64,000 nucleotides of DNA from Alphaproteobacteria bacterium LSUCC0719 (GTDB lineage: Bacteria; Pseudomonadota; Alphaproteobacteria; Puniceispirillales; Puniceispirillaceae): contig JBFPJN010000002.1 of assembly GCA_040839025.1 (NCBI GenBank), positions 392,001-456,000 of the forward strand, read 5' to 3'. A program made the position numbers and the translations under genes. This document shows positions 46,024 to 55,814 of the stretch, piece by piece (position 1 is the first letter of the stretch; each line of letters begins with the position of its first letter). The notes below the pieces were generated by a model. That model did not search any database. It had not been told where the DNA came from and saw only the letters and a list, made by a program, of their open reading frames with translations.

Positions 46024-46536
46024 TCAGGCGGCGACGCTTTCGCCATCTTCCAGCATCATGGCGCTGTTCAGGGCGCCAAGCGCGGCATCTATTGTCTCGC
46101 TGCTGCCAACAACCAGCCTGCCATCAACGCCAACGCCTGTATCGGCATCGCGCGCCGGCACAGCCATATCGACAATGTCCAGAAGCGAAGCCGCATCATC
46201 AAGCATCAATACCGGCATGTTCTCGCGGGTAAAGGCGCGGACAAGACGCTTGGCGTGCGCCTCGGGAATCAGCGTGGCGATATGCCGTTCGCCCGACGGA
46301 ATGATCAACGCTTCATAATCAATGGCCAGCGTGGTCGACAGGGTCGAATCAACCGGATAGGACATGCCCCAGCCGCTTCCGTTCCAGGCATTCGTCAAAC
46401 CGGCATCGCGTGAAATAACCCGAAGCTTTGCATTGACGGACATCATGGCGCGCTGAATGGCGATGAAGGTATCCTCGTCAAAGCCGCTGGCGACCATGAT
46501 GGCGACGGTTTTGCCTGTGAAATTGGAAAGCTGCAT
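46024..46536 (-). CDS. DJ-1/PfpI-like protein lacking the active-site cysteine
   Basis: A 170-residue single-domain protein with the class I glutamine amidotransferase-like fold: TVAIMVASGFDEDTFIAIQRA at the N-terminus, YEALIIPSGERH in the middle. At the nucleophile elbow the usual Cys-His is replaced by Asp-Asp (VLMLDDAASLLD), and the protein contains no cysteine at all. It resembles the C-terminal domain of large catalases more than DJ-1 enzymes. It is probably non-catalytic or structural. It stands alone, 138 bp downstream (leftward) of the molybdopterin gene. Confidence 0.7.
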   Translation of the reverse strand: MQLSNFTGKTVAIMVASGFDEDTFIAIQRAMMSVNAKLRVISRDAGLTNAWNGSGWGMSYPVDSTLSTTLAIDYEALIIPSGERHIATLIPEAHAKRLVRAFTRENMPVLMLDDAASLLDIVDMAVPARDADTGVGVDGRLVVGSSETIDAALGALNSAMMLEDGESVAA

Positions 46537-46676
46537 CTAACATGCTCCTGTTCTGGGAAAGTCTGTTGTTCACAAACCGGCCTTGCGAGTGCATCCGCCA
46601 GACTTCGGAAGTAGATGTCCGGAGGCGGGTGACTGCATAAGGCGGTGATGAAATTTGTCGCCGGTATACAGCCCCT

Positions 46677-48341
46677 TTACCGCAGGTTCAAGCCCGTATT
46701 GTCCGATCCGGCCTGTGTCGGCACGTTCGCCCCTGCATCGGCAAGGTCGCGCGGCGTGTCGATATCGTGGTGAATGCTGTCATCATGCCAGCTGATGCTG
46801 TTGACAGCGGCCGGGTTCTCGCGCAGCACCTGCCGGCCGCCTATATCGCCGCCAAGCTGGCCAAGCGCATCGAAAAATCCGCACCCCCACAGAACCGGAT
46901 TGCCGCGGCGGCCCGCATGAACCGGAAATGAGATACGGGTTTCATGATCACCAAGACCGCTATGGTCTCGGATCATTTCGGCTACAAGCTCGGGCGCGAT
47001 GAACGGCATGTCGCCAAGCGCGATCAGCGCGCCCGACACCGTAGCTGGCAAGGCCGCGATCCCGGTCGCCACAGACCCCGCCTGACCAGTGGCAAAGTCC
47101 GCATTGTGCGCCACGCTTACAGCAAGCCCGTCCAGCGCCGCGACAACATCGTCATGCTGATGACCTGTGACCACGACCAGATCCATGATGCCACCATCCA
47201 GCATCGCGCGCGCCGCACGCCGCACCAGCGGCTCGCCCTCGATCTCCGCCAGCAGCTTGTTGACATCACCCATCCGCCGGGACGATCCGGCAGCCAGAAG
47301 AACACCGCCAATGGCGATAGTGCTGGGGCGGCGGCGCTCGACCATCTTGCGCGGCAGTGGGCGCGAGGCAATCTCCATCAGCAACCCGCCGATGGCCATG
47401 TCGGCAATCTCGTCATCGTCAATCTCGATCCCGGCAAGAACAAGCTGCAGCACCCAGTCAAAGCCATTCAATCGCGGTGAGCGGGCACAACCCGGCATGC
47501 CGATAACCGGTATGCCATCAAGCCTGGCCATCATCAGCAGATTGCCTGGATCGGCAGGCAGACCCAGCCTGTCGACCTTGCCACCTGCCACCTCGACGGC
47601 CATCGGCACAACGTCGCGGCGGTCACAGATGGCCGACGCACCGCAAATCAGCATGGCCTCGGCCCCATGACGCCGTGACTCGGCAATCGCCGCAGCAAGG
47701 CTGGCTGTGTCATGTGCAATGATGCGGCTGTCGACAAGCGAACAGCCAAGCTGGTCAAGCCGCTGCTTTGTCACTTTTTCGGTTGCCGACAAAAGTGCCG
47801 GCTTGATGCCGTCAACGATTGTCTGGATCAGGGCAAAGGGCCGTGTGCGAAGCGGGTTGAATGTGAAGACAGGCAGGCCACCGGCCATGGCGATGGCCGC
47901 TTCGATGGTGGCTTCTGGCAGGCTGTAGGGAATGATTTTCAGCGTGGCGATCATATCGCCATCCTCGAGAAGCTGGTTGTGCTGCACACAGGCCAGCGTG
48001 ATTCCCTCGTCAATCCTGTTGATATCTTTCAGCAGACGCCTGTCGAACCTGACAAGCCCCCGCCCCTCGGCATAGATATTGACGCGGCCGGTCGCCGCCT
48101 GCGACAGCCGCAGCCCGGCCGGTGCCAGCGCCGCAGCCAGCCTGTCAGCCGCGCTGTCCTCGTCAATGTCTCCAGGTTCAAGCCTGGCCACCGTAACCGA
48201 CCCGATGCCAGCCGCGACAAGGCGCGCAATGTCGGCAGCCCCAAGTCTGGTGCCTTTGCGGATTCGCCCATCGGGAAGATAGACCGCATGCGCAAGAATG
48301 GCACCGTCGCAGTCATCCGGGGCCGCAGGACCGAATTTCAT
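46677..48341 (-). CDS. Molybdopterin-binding / MobA-like NTP-transferase fusion
   Basis: A 554-residue fusion. The N-terminal 335 residues resemble the MoeA/MogA molybdopterin-binding fold (RSAAIT-type core region near LICGASAICDRRDVVPMAVE). The C-terminal 200 residues are a MobA/MocA-type nucleotidyltransferase with GGVLLAAGSSRRMGDVNKLLAEI and IALGDMPFIAPELV. Such proteins likely make or trim the molybdenum cofactor, perhaps as molybdopterin cytosine dinucleotide, for xanthine-dehydrogenase-family enzymes. It overlaps xdhC by ATGA and lies in the maturation operon facing coxSLM. MCD is the usual cofactor of CoxL. Confidence 0.85.
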   Translation of the reverse strand: MKFGPAAPDDCDGAILAHAVYLPDGRIRKGTRLGAADIARLVAAGIGSVTVARLEPGDIDEDSAADRLAAALAPAGLRLSQAATGRVNIYAEGRGLVRFDRRLLKDINRIDEGITLACVQHNQLLEDGDMIATLKIIPYSLPEATIEAAIAMAGGLPVFTFNPLRTRPFALIQTIVDGIKPALLSATEKVTKQRLDQLGCSLVDSRIIAHDTASLAAAIAESRRHGAEAMLICGASAICDRRDVVPMAVEVAGGKVDRLGLPADPGNLLMMARLDGIPVIGMPGCARSPRLNGFDWVLQLVLAGIEIDDDEIADMAIGGLLMEIASRPLPRKMVERRRPSTIAIGGVLLAAGSSRRMGDVNKLLAEIEGEPLVRRAARAMLDGGIMDLVVVTGHQHDDVVAALDGLAVSVAHNADFATGQAGSVATGIAALPATVSGALIALGDMPFIAPELVAEMIRDHSGLGDHETRISFPVHAGRRGNPVLWGCGFFDALGQLGGDIGGRQVLRENPAAVNSISWHDDSIHHDIDTPRDLADAGANVPTQAGSDNTGLNLR

Positions 48342-49369
48342 GGTGCCTCACCCTGCCGTTCGACGGCAATCATCTGCGCCAGGATGGAGACGGCGATCTC
48401 GGCCGGCGTGCGTGCGCCGATATCCAGCCCGACAGGCCCGTTGATTCGCGCCAGGTCACCATCGTCAAAGCCGGCCTCGCGAAGCCGTTCACACCGTGCC
48501 GCATGGGTGCGACGTGATCCAAGGCACCCGATATAGAACGCCTCGCTTGCCAGTGCCGCATGAAGACCCGGATCATCGATCTTCGGGTCATGGGTCAACG
48601 TCACCACGGCAGTCCGCGAATCCGGACGCATGTCGTCCAGCACTTCGTCGGGCCAGGCCGTCATACAGGTAATTCCCGGAAACCGGTCTTCCGTGCTGAA
48701 CACGGCCCGTGGATCAATCACCACAACATCATAACCGGCCTGGCACGCCATCGGGGCCAGGAACTGCGTGATATGAACCCCGCCCACAACAATCAGGCGC
48801 CGTGGCGGCTGATGGTAAAATGTAAAACATGACTCGTCGTCCGACAGCCCCGTCACCGCCGCGGCATCACTTCCGGTTGCGGTCACCAGCGCGCCGGTCC
48901 GCGCATCGAACCTGACGGTGCCGGGCCGGCGGGCCGTCATGTCATCAACCAGCGTCCCAAGGTCATCTGCCGGCAGGCCCTGTGCCGATACCGGCGTGAC
49001 CAGAACCGCGATCTGCCCGCCACAGGACAACCCCACTTCCCAGGCGGTGGCATCGGCAACACCGAAATCAAGCCGTTGGCCGGTCCCGGTGGAAAGCGAG
49101 TCGGATGCGGCGTCAATCACCGCGCCTTCGACACACCCCCCCGACACGGAACCTTCGACTGTCATATCATCGCGTACCACCATCACGCTGCCGACAGGGC
49201 GCGGCGACGATCCCCATGTCTGCATGACAAAGGCCAGTGCCACACCGTGGCCGGCCTCGACCCAGCGATGCGCCATCTGAAACAGGCCCGCATTGGTGGT
49301 CGTGCTTCCGGGGGTAATCATGTTACCGGGGGTGATCATGTCGCCCTTCTGGTTGGTCATTTCCGCCAT
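48338..49369 (-). CDS. xdhC: XdhC/CoxI family molybdenum cofactor maturation protein
   Basis: A 343-residue XdhC-family protein that in characterised systems binds Moco, helps its sulfuration and delivers it to the hydroxylase. The N-terminal XdhC domain shows ALAFVMQTWGSSPRPVGSVM and GSVSGGCVEGAVI. The C-terminal Rossmann domain has LIVVGGVHITQFLAPMA and TLTHDPKIDDPGLHAAL with YIGCLGSRRTHA. The chosen start MAEMTNQKG lies one base after the upstream stop; near it the protein carries a duplicated MITPG(N/S) from an 18-bp tandem repeat (49304-49339). Belongs to the CoxL maturation operon. Confidence 0.87.
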   Translation of the reverse strand: MAEMTNQKGDMITPGNMITPGSTTTNAGLFQMAHRWVEAGHGVALAFVMQTWGSSPRPVGSVMVVRDDMTVEGSVSGGCVEGAVIDAASDSLSTGTGQRLDFGVADATAWEVGLSCGGQIAVLVTPVSAQGLPADDLGTLVDDMTARRPGTVRFDARTGALVTATGSDAAAVTGLSDDESCFTFYHQPPRRLIVVGGVHITQFLAPMACQAGYDVVVIDPRAVFSTEDRFPGITCMTAWPDEVLDDMRPDSRTAVVTLTHDPKIDDPGLHAALASEAFYIGCLGSRRTHAARCERLREAGFDDGDLARINGPVGLDIGARTPAEIAVSILAQMIAVERQGEAP

Positions 49370-49370
49370 C

Positions 49371-50675
49371 TCATATCCCGGCCTGTGCCGCCCGCAGCCT
49401 GTCACGCCACCCATGAAGATCACGATGTTGCCAGTTTGCCGGCAGATCGGCCCCAAGCAGCCCGGCAAGATCAGCCATCGAGGACAGTGAATGAATCGGC
49501 ACAAAGGCGTCAACATGCGGCAGAATCTGCTGGATGCCGGCGCTACGCGGCTCGAATCCTTCATACCGCAAAAGCGGGTTCAGCCAGATCAGCCTCGACG
49601 AGGATTTGTGCAGCCTTTCCATCTCGAATCCCAGATTGCTGTCATCGTCACGATCCAGCCCGTCCGTGATCAGCAGCACCACAGCACCCTGGCCAAGCAC
49701 CCGGCGTGACCAGCCACGATTGAAGTCGGCAATGGCACTGGAAATCCTGGTGCCCCCGGACCAGTCATCGACAAGACGGGAGACAGCCTGAAGCGCCGCA
49801 TCGGGATCACGGTCGCGCATCTGGCGGGAAATATTTGTCAGGCGGGTGCCGAACAGAAAGCTGTGAACCGTCCCGCGTCGCTGGGTCAGCGCGTGGGTGA
49901 AACGAAGCAACATCCGGGAATAGCGTTCCATCGAGCCGGAAATGTCACAGATCACAACAACGGGTCGCGGACGATGGCGCGGCGTTTCGAAACGTGGCAG
50001 CGCAAGCCCGCCCTTGCGTGCCATGCCGCGCAATGTCTGGCGAAAAGACAGACGCCCCCGCCTGCCATCCGGCTGAAAGCGGCGCGAGGGACGATGCGGA
50101 ACCGGCAGCCGCATCGCACCGATGGCCCGTTCGGCTTCGGCAATCTCGGCAGCTGACATCAATTGAAAATCCATGCTGCGGAAATGTTCATCCGCCGAGG
50201 AGGTCATCGACATGTCGATCTCGACACGTTCATTTTCTTCCATCTCCTGCGCGGCTGACGGCGTATCAGGACGCAGCGCTTCATCCACCCGACGGGACGT
50301 CGGTGGCGGCTCTTCAGCCTCGCCCTCACGCGCCAGCGTCGGTAGCAGAAGATCGCGCATTTTTTCCATCAGTCGCGGGTTGCGCCAGAAAATGTGAAAG
50401 GCCTGATCAAACAGCAACCTGTCTTCCGGCCGTTTCACAACACAGCTTGCCAGCGTGTGATAGAATTCCCCGCGATTGCCAAGGTCAATCTGGCGGCAGG
50501 ACTCGACACAGTCCAGCACCGCCGCCGGCCCGACATCCAGCCCGGCACGCCGCAGCGTGCGCACAAAAAGCGTTATATTCTCGGCAAGCTTCATGCCTCG
50601 CCATGCCTTCGGATTCGACCGCTGATTCAACCGCGTGGCCGGAAATTCCAGAATGGTGGCGTCACGCATGGTCAT
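49371..50675 (-). CDS. coxE: CoxE-like VWA domain protein
   Basis: A 434-residue VWA CoxE protein. The N-terminal half has the CoxE pattern FVRTLRRAGLDVGPAAVLDCVES and EFYHTLASCVVKRPEDRLLFDQAF. An acidic linker follows, and the VWA domain has MIDAS DISGSMERYSRM near residue 250. Together with CoxD it assists maturation of CO dehydrogenase in Oligotropha-type systems, where it helps insert copper or sulfur. It overlaps the MoxR gene as ATGA. MKLAENITL, 28 codons in, is an alternative start. Confidence 0.88.
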   Translation of the reverse strand: MTMRDATILEFPATRLNQRSNPKAWRGMKLAENITLFVRTLRRAGLDVGPAAVLDCVESCRQIDLGNRGEFYHTLASCVVKRPEDRLLFDQAFHIFWRNPRLMEKMRDLLLPTLAREGEAEEPPPTSRRVDEALRPDTPSAAQEMEENERVEIDMSMTSSADEHFRSMDFQLMSAAEIAEAERAIGAMRLPVPHRPSRRFQPDGRRGRLSFRQTLRGMARKGGLALPRFETPRHRPRPVVVICDISGSMERYSRMLLRFTHALTQRRGTVHSFLFGTRLTNISRQMRDRDPDAALQAVSRLVDDWSGGTRISSAIADFNRGWSRRVLGQGAVVLLITDGLDRDDDSNLGFEMERLHKSSSRLIWLNPLLRYEGFEPRSAGIQQILPHVDAFVPIHSLSSMADLAGLLGADLPANWQHRDLHGWRDRLRAAQAGI

Positions 50676-51571
50676 CCGGTTCGATATCCTGACATTTCTG
50701 CCTGAACCTCGGTCAGGATACGCGCCGCCTCGGTGCCGGTGATCCGCGCGATATCATCCTGGTATTTCAACAGCACACCCATCGTCGAATCAGCCTGCGC
50801 CGGATCAATGGCGACACAATCCAGCTCGACAAGCGCCTGCGCCCAGTCGATTGTTTCAGCAACCCCGGGGGCCTTGAACAGATTCGCGGCCCGAAGCTTG
50901 TGGACAAACCGTACCACCTGTTCGCTGAGATCGGCTGGCGCTTCGGGTGCGCGACGTTTCAGAATCGCCAGCTCATCCTGTAGCGAGGGATAATCGACCC
51001 AGTGATAGAAACAGCGGCGTTTCAGCGCGTCGTGAATTTCCCGGGTCCGGTTCGAGGTGATGATGACAATCGGTGGAGCCGCGGCCTTTACGGTGCCGAA
51101 TTCGGGAATCGTCACCTGCCAGTCCGAGAGAATTTCCAGGAGGTAGGCCTCAAAGGCCTCGTCGGCACGGTCCAGCTCGTCGATCAGCAGAACCGGTGCC
51201 CCGGCTTCATCTTCACGCAACGCCTCCAGAAGCGGGCGCTCGATCAGATTGTCCGCCGTAAACAGATCGGCGCTCGACAGCTGGCCCTTGCCAGCGCTCT
51301 GGATTTCTATCATCTGGCGCGCATAATTCCACTCATAGGCGGCGGCGGCGATGTCCAGCCCTTCATAACATTGCAGGCGAATGAGGCGCCGACCAAGCAT
51401 CGCCGCCAGGGTCTTGGCGACCTCTGTCTTGCCAACACCGGCTTCGCCTTCCAGAAAAAGAGGCCGGTGCCTGCGAAGGCCGAGGAACAGGCTCACCGCA
51501 AGTCCTTCGGACAGGATATAGTCCCGCGCCGCCATATCCTCGATCAGCGATGCCACGGTTTCCGGGATCAT
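50672..51571 (-). CDS. MoxR-family AAA+ ATPase (CoxD-like)
   Basis: A 299-residue AAA+ ATPase with Walker A GEAGVGKTEVAKTLAAM, Walker B VLLIDELDRADEAFEAYLLE, and sensor 1 ITSNRTREIHDAL. In form I CO dehydrogenase systems the homologous CoxD unfolds apo-CoxL to allow insertion of sulfur and copper. The start is fixed by a strong AGGAGG seven bases before the ATG. It is the first gene of the leftward maturation operon and shares a 256-bp divergent region with coxS. No convincing promoter was found in that region. Confidence 0.9.
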   Translation of the reverse strand: MIPETVASLIEDMAARDYILSEGLAVSLFLGLRRHRPLFLEGEAGVGKTEVAKTLAAMLGRRLIRLQCYEGLDIAAAAYEWNYARQMIEIQSAGKGQLSSADLFTADNLIERPLLEALREDEAGAPVLLIDELDRADEAFEAYLLEILSDWQVTIPEFGTVKAAAPPIVIITSNRTREIHDALKRRCFYHWVDYPSLQDELAILKRRAPEAPADLSEQVVRFVHKLRAANLFKAPGVAETIDWAQALVELDCVAIDPAQADSTMGVLLKYQDDIARITGTEAARILTEVQAEMSGYRTG

Positions 51572-51827
51572 CGGGCCCTCCTTACGCTGCGCCCCTTGTG
51601 CGGCTTTGGTTCGTGTGCCCGCCAGTCTGAACGCCGGTCCAAGCGCCATTTTCGCCGCATAAACATCCGGACACCGTATGGCGGCGAAACGATTTGCCAC
51701 AGCTGTACACGCCATTGTGCACATAAAACTGTTTACATGATGTCTGCAAGATTGGACGATATTCAAGGGTGAGACTGCAAATCAGCAGAGAATATACAAA
51801 CCGTGCTGCGAATTAAGGAGGAATGGA

Positions 51828-52295
51828 ATGACAACCGTGAGTCTTACATTGAACGGGAAACCGGTCAGCGCAGACGTGCCTGACAATACACTTCTCGTCA
51901 ATTTCATCAGGGAAACAATGAGCCTGACCGGCACGCATGTCGGATGCGACACCAGCCAGTGCGGCGCCTGTGTCGTTCATGTCGATGGCGAATCCGTGAA
52001 ATCCTGCACCATGCTGGCTGCCGCTGCCGAAGGCGCGAATGTCACGACAATCGAGGGAATCGCGAATGGCGACGGGCTGCATCCCATGCAGCAGGCCTTT
52101 CACGAGAATCACGGCCTGCAGTGCGGTTTCTGCACACCTGGCATGGTCATGAGTGCAATTGAACTTGTCAAAAACAAACCCAACCCCAGCGAGGCAGAGG
52201 TTCGCGAGGGTCTTGAGGGCAACATCTGCCGCTGTACCGGATATCACAATATTGTGAAATCCGTTCAGGCCGGCGCCAAAATGATGGGAGAATAG
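51828..52295 (+). CDS. coxS: Aerobic CO dehydrogenase-type small subunit, [2Fe-2S]
   Basis: Electron-transfer subunit of a molybdenum hydroxylase. Both [2Fe-2S] sites are complete: C40, C45, C48 and C60 in the plant-ferredoxin-like domain and C99, C102, C134 and C136 in the helical domain. The residue blocks [15 protein letters not shown] and [13 protein letters not shown] are family typical. At 155 residues it is full length. AAGGAGG precedes the ATG. It is the first gene of coxSLM, in the S-L-M order characteristic of form II. Confidence 0.93.
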   Translation: MTTVSLTLNGKPVSADVPDNTLLVNFIRETMSLTGTHVGCDTSQCGACVVHVDGESVKSCTMLAAAAEGANVTTIEGIANGDGLHPMQQAFHENHGLQCGFCTPGMVMSAIELVKNKPNPSEAEVREGLEGNICRCTGYHNIVKSVQAGAKMMGE

Positions 52296-52298
52296 GCC

Positions 52299-54683
52299 AT
52301 GCCTGAGGGAAGCATCAAAGACGGTATCGGTGCCTCGGTACGTCGCAAGGAAGACAAGCGGTTCCTGACCGGGTCCGGCCGTTACACAGCTGACATCAAC
52401 CGGCCCGGCCAGCTTCATGTGCATTTCATCCGCTCGGTTCATGCACATGCCAACATCAAGGCCATCCGGACCGAAGCCGCCGCCGCGGCCGATGGTGTGG
52501 TTGCCATCTTCACCGGCGAAGACGTCGCCGCCGACGGCATTGGCGGCCCGATCTGTGGCTGGGTTGTCACGAATCGCGACGGCTCGCCAACCAATGAGCC
52601 GCCGCATCCGATTCTGGCGAATGGCGCGGTACGCTATGTCGGCGACCATGTTGTTGCGGTGATTGCCGAAAGCCTCGCGCAGGCGATGGATGCCGCCGAG
52701 CTGGTCGAAATCGATTATGATGTGCTGGCTCCGGTCGTTGATCTTGCGAATGCCGGGTCCGGTCCGCAGATCCATGAAAATGTGCCGGGCAACATGTATT
52801 TCGACTTCGAGCTTGGCGACGAGGCGGCAACCGCAGCCGCGCTTGATTCGGCGGCGACCGTTGTCGAACTGGAGGTGCGCAACAACAGGCTGATCCCGAA
52901 CGCGATGGAACCACGGGCCGCGCTGGCGGAATATGATCCGATCGATGATTCCTACACCCTGTTCACAACCTCGCAGAACCCGCATCTGACGCGGCTCGTG
53001 ATCGGGGCCTTCATGCTCAGCATCCCGGAATCAAAGCTCCGTGTCGTGGCACCTGATGTCGGCGGTGGATTCGGATCGAAAATCTATGTCTATCCGGAGG
53101 AAGCTGTCTGCACCTGGGCCAGCAAGAAGCTGAAGCGCCCCGTCAAATGGACAGCCGACCGCAGCGAATCCTTCCTTGCCGACGCGCATGGCCGCGACCA
53201 TATCAACAAGGTCCGGATGGCGCTTGACAAGGACAACCGGATCACCGGTCTGCGGGTGGATACGATGGCCAATATCGGATCCTATCTGTCGGCCTTTTCG
53301 GTAGTGACGCCAACCATTCTTCATGCCCCGCTGCTGTCGGGCTGTTACAAGATCCCGGCGATCTATACCAATGTGAAGGGCATGGCGACGACAACCGCAC
53401 CGGTTGACGCCTATCGCGGTGCCGGCCGGCCGGAGGCAACCTATCTTCTGGAGCGGGTGATGGACAGCGCGGCCCGTCAGGTCGGCATGGACCCGGCCGA
53501 ATTCCGCCGTCTGAACTTCATTCCAAAGGACGCCTTCCCCTACCAGACACCGGTGGCGCTGCAATATGATATCGGTGACTATGAGGCGCCGCTGGACAAG
53601 GCGCTGGCGATGATCGACTACAAGGGTTTTGAGGCCCGCCGTGCCGAAGCCGCCACGCGTGGCAAATATCGTGGCATCGGCCTGTCGAGTTACATCGAGG
53701 CCTGCGGCATCGCGCCGTCGGCGGTTGCCGGCGCGCTCGGCTCGCGGGTCGGGCTCTATGAATCGGCAACAGTTCGTGTCGATCCGACAGGCACCGTCAA
53801 TGTATTCACCGGCACCCACAGCCATGGCCAGGGTCATGACACCACCTTTGCCCAGATTGTCGCCGACAAGCTTGGCATCGATATTGGCAGCGTCGAGATC
53901 ATTCATGGCGATTCCGACAGGATCCCGTTCGGCATGGGAAGCTACGGGTCGCGCTCGCTCGCCGTTGGCGGGGCCGCCATCGTCAAGGCTGTCGACAAGG
54001 TGATCGAGAAATCGAAGATCATCGCCGCGCATCTGATGGAGGCAGCCGATGCCGATGTGGTCTTTGCCGATGGCAAGTTCACGGTCGCCGGCACCGACAC
54101 CGAAAAGGGGTTTGGCGAGATCGCACTGGCGGCCTATGTCCCGCACAATTATCCCCATGACCGGCTGGAACCCGGCCTTGAGGAAACGGCGTTCTATGAC
54201 CCGCTGAACTTCACCTATCCGTCGGGCACGCATATTGCCGAAGTCGAGATCGACCCGGCAACAGGCGTTGTCGCGCTTGTCGACTGGGCCTGTTGTGATG
54301 ATTTCGGCAATCTGATCAACCCGATGATTGTCGAGGGTCAGGTGCATGGCGGTATCGCCCAGGGCGTTGGCCAGGCGCTTCTGGAAAACGCCCATTACGA
54401 TGAAACGGGCCAGCTGATCACGGCGTCCTACATGGATTATTGCATGCCGCGCGCCGATGATCTGCCAAACTTCAAGGTCGATTATACGGTGACTGCCTGC
54501 ACGCATAATGACCTCGGGGTCAAGGGATGCGGCGAGGCCGGGGCCATTGCCTCGCCACCGGCGCTGATCAATGCCGTCATCGACGCGCTGGCGCCACTTG
54601 GCATCACCGACATGTCGATGCCGGCAACGCCTGAAAAGGTCTGGCGCGCGATCAGTGCCGCACAGGCCGAAGCCGCAGAATAA
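52299..54683 (+). CDS. coxL: Molybdenum hydroxylase large subunit, form II CoxL
   Basis: A 794-residue catalytic subunit of the xanthine oxidase family. The active-site loop is AYRGAGR at residues 371-377. That is the form II signature; form I carbon monoxide dehydrogenases have AYxCSFR with the copper-binding Cys. Other blocks: [35 protein letters not shown], and [18 protein letters not shown] with the catalytic Glu. Substrate is unknown for most form II members: CO oxidation by this form has been questioned, and aldehydes or other small molecules remain possible. It follows coxS by three bases. Confidence 0.93.
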   Translation: MPEGSIKDGIGASVRRKEDKRFLTGSGRYTADINRPGQLHVHFIRSVHAHANIKAIRTEAAAAADGVVAIFTGEDVAADGIGGPICGWVVTNRDGSPTNEPPHPILANGAVRYVGDHVVAVIAESLAQAMDAAELVEIDYDVLAPVVDLANAGSGPQIHENVPGNMYFDFELGDEAATAAALDSAATVVELEVRNNRLIPNAMEPRAALAEYDPIDDSYTLFTTSQNPHLTRLVIGAFMLSIPESKLRVVAPDVGGGFGSKIYVYPEEAVCTWASKKLKRPVKWTADRSESFLADAHGRDHINKVRMALDKDNRITGLRVDTMANIGSYLSAFSVVTPTILHAPLLSGCYKIPAIYTNVKGMATTTAPVDAYRGAGRPEATYLLERVMDSAARQVGMDPAEFRRLNFIPKDAFPYQTPVALQYDIGDYEAPLDKALAMIDYKGFEARRAEAATRGKYRGIGLSSYIEACGIAPSAVAGALGSRVGLYESATVRVDPTGTVNVFTGTHSHGQGHDTTFAQIVADKLGIDIGSVEIIHGDSDRIPFGMGSYGSRSLAVGGAAIVKAVDKVIEKSKIIAAHLMEAADADVVFADGKFTVAGTDTEKGFGEIALAAYVPHNYPHDRLEPGLEETAFYDPLNFTYPSGTHIAEVEIDPATGVVALVDWACCDDFGNLINPMIVEGQVHGGIAQGVGQALLENAHYDETGQLITASYMDYCMPRADDLPNFKVDYTVTACTHNDLGVKGCGEAGAIASPPALINAVIDALAPLGITDMSMPATPEKVWRAISAAQAEAAE

Positions 54684-54694
54684 GGAGAAGGAAC

Positions 54695-55480
54695 ATGCAT
54701 CACACAACCTATGTGAAGGCCAGCAGCGTCGATGACGCCACCGCGCAACTGGCAGATGGCGGTCAGCTTCTTGCCGGTGGCATGACGCTGATCCCGACGA
54801 TGAAGCAACGGCTTGCCAGCCCTGAAAAGGTGGTGGACCTTGCCGGGTGCGGGCTTGCCGGAATCGAGAACAAGGGTGACACAATCCGTATCGGCGCGAT
54901 GACCAGGCATGTCGATGTGGCCGGATCCGATCTGGTGCAGACATCCATTCCGGCGCTGGCCGCTCTGGCCGGTGGAATAGGTGACAGGCAGGTTCGCAAT
55001 CGCGGCACCATTGGCGGTTCGGTGGCCAACAACGACCCGTCCGCCTGCTATCCGGCGGCTGTTCTCGGTCTTGGCGGCACTGTCCATACCAACAAGCGTG
55101 ACATCGCGGCGGATGACTTCTTTGTCGGCATGTTCGAAACGGCGCTTGAGGATGACGAGATGATCACCGCCGTCAGCTTTCCGAAAACCGGCAAGGCAGC
55201 CTATGTCAAATTCCCCAACCCGGCATCGCGCTATGCCATGGTCGGGGTGTTTGTCGCCAGCACCGGCACCGGAACCCGGGTCGCCGTGACAGGGGCCGGC
55301 AGTGACGGCGTCTTCCGCCATGGCGAGATGGAAGCCGCACTTGACAGCAGCTTTGATGCCGCCTCGCTTGACGGCATTGCGGTCGACGCCGACGAGATGA
55401 TCAGCGATATCCACGCCTCTGGTGATTATCGGGCGCATCTTGTTCGTGAAATTGCGAAACGTGCGGTTGCCGCCTGCTGA
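54695..55480 (+). CDS. coxM: FAD-binding medium subunit of the molybdenum hydroxylase
   Basis: A 261-residue flavoprotein subunit that passes electrons from the iron-sulfur subunit to the respiratory chain. FAD motifs are AGGMTLIPTMKQR (27-39) and TIGGSVANNDPSA (105-117). It follows coxL by eleven bases and ends the operon, about 30 bp before a strong terminator. Length is a little short of the typical 280-290 of CoxM, mainly at the C-terminus. Confidence 0.92.
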   Translation: MHHTTYVKASSVDDATAQLADGGQLLAGGMTLIPTMKQRLASPEKVVDLAGCGLAGIENKGDTIRIGAMTRHVDVAGSDLVQTSIPALAALAGGIGDRQVRNRGTIGGSVANNDPSACYPAAVLGLGGTVHTNKRDIAADDFFVGMFETALEDDEMITAVSFPKTGKAAYVKFPNPASRYAMVGVFVASTGTGTRVAVTGAGSDGVFRHGEMEAALDSSFDAASLDGIAVDADEMISDIHASGDYRAHLVREIAKRAVAAC

Positions 55481-55510
55481 GGCAGCGGTTTGACAGCCGG
55501 ACATGACAGA

Positions 55511-55536
55511 GGGGCGGGAATTCCCGCCCCTTTTTT
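55511..55536 (+). terminator. Rho-independent terminator of coxSLM
   Basis: GGGGCGGG-AATT-CCCGCCCC followed by six T, directly after coxM on the plus strand. It is a perfect 8-bp G+C stem. Confidence 0.92.
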
Positions 55537-55581
55537 ATGCCGGGATCGCATCATCCCGTCGGCGCATGGACCCGAAGATAC

Positions 55582-55657
55582 TGGAGCGGGCGACGGGGTT
55601 CGAACCCGCGACCCCGAGCTTGGGAAGCTCGTGCTCTACCAACTGAGCTACACCCGC
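55582..55657 (-). tRNA. tRNA-Gly (anticodon CCC)
   Basis: On the minus strand a full cloverleaf reads from GCGGGTG to the encoded CCA. The acceptor stem is GCGGGTG/CGCCCGC, the D arm GCTC/GAGC, the anticodon stem CGAGC/GCTCG with loop TTCCCAA (anticodon at 55622-55624), and the T arm has TTCGAAC. The length is 76 bases including CCA. Confidence 0.97.
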
Positions 55658-55814
55658 ATGCCGGTCAGATTAGTCGTTGCACCGGTGAAGGCAAGGTCTT
55701 TTGCCCGCATGCCATGTTTTACGCAAAGGCACCATGTTCGCGAAGAAACAGCCCGGCCGGCACCTAACCTGTTGCCTTACCCCTCCATTGCCTCCATATA
55801 GGCTGAGGTGAAAC

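Noticed and set aside
52299-54683. Reading coxL as a form I carbon monoxide dehydrogenase
   Set aside because: The active-site loop is AYRGAGR rather than AYxCSFR, so the copper-binding cysteine is missing. CO as a substrate cannot be assumed.
53031-54944. 637-codon minus-strand ORF antisense to coxL and coxM
   Set aside because: The plus-strand genes are unmistakable; the antisense product is Arg/His-rich with no family pattern, the usual shadow of G+C-rich third positions.
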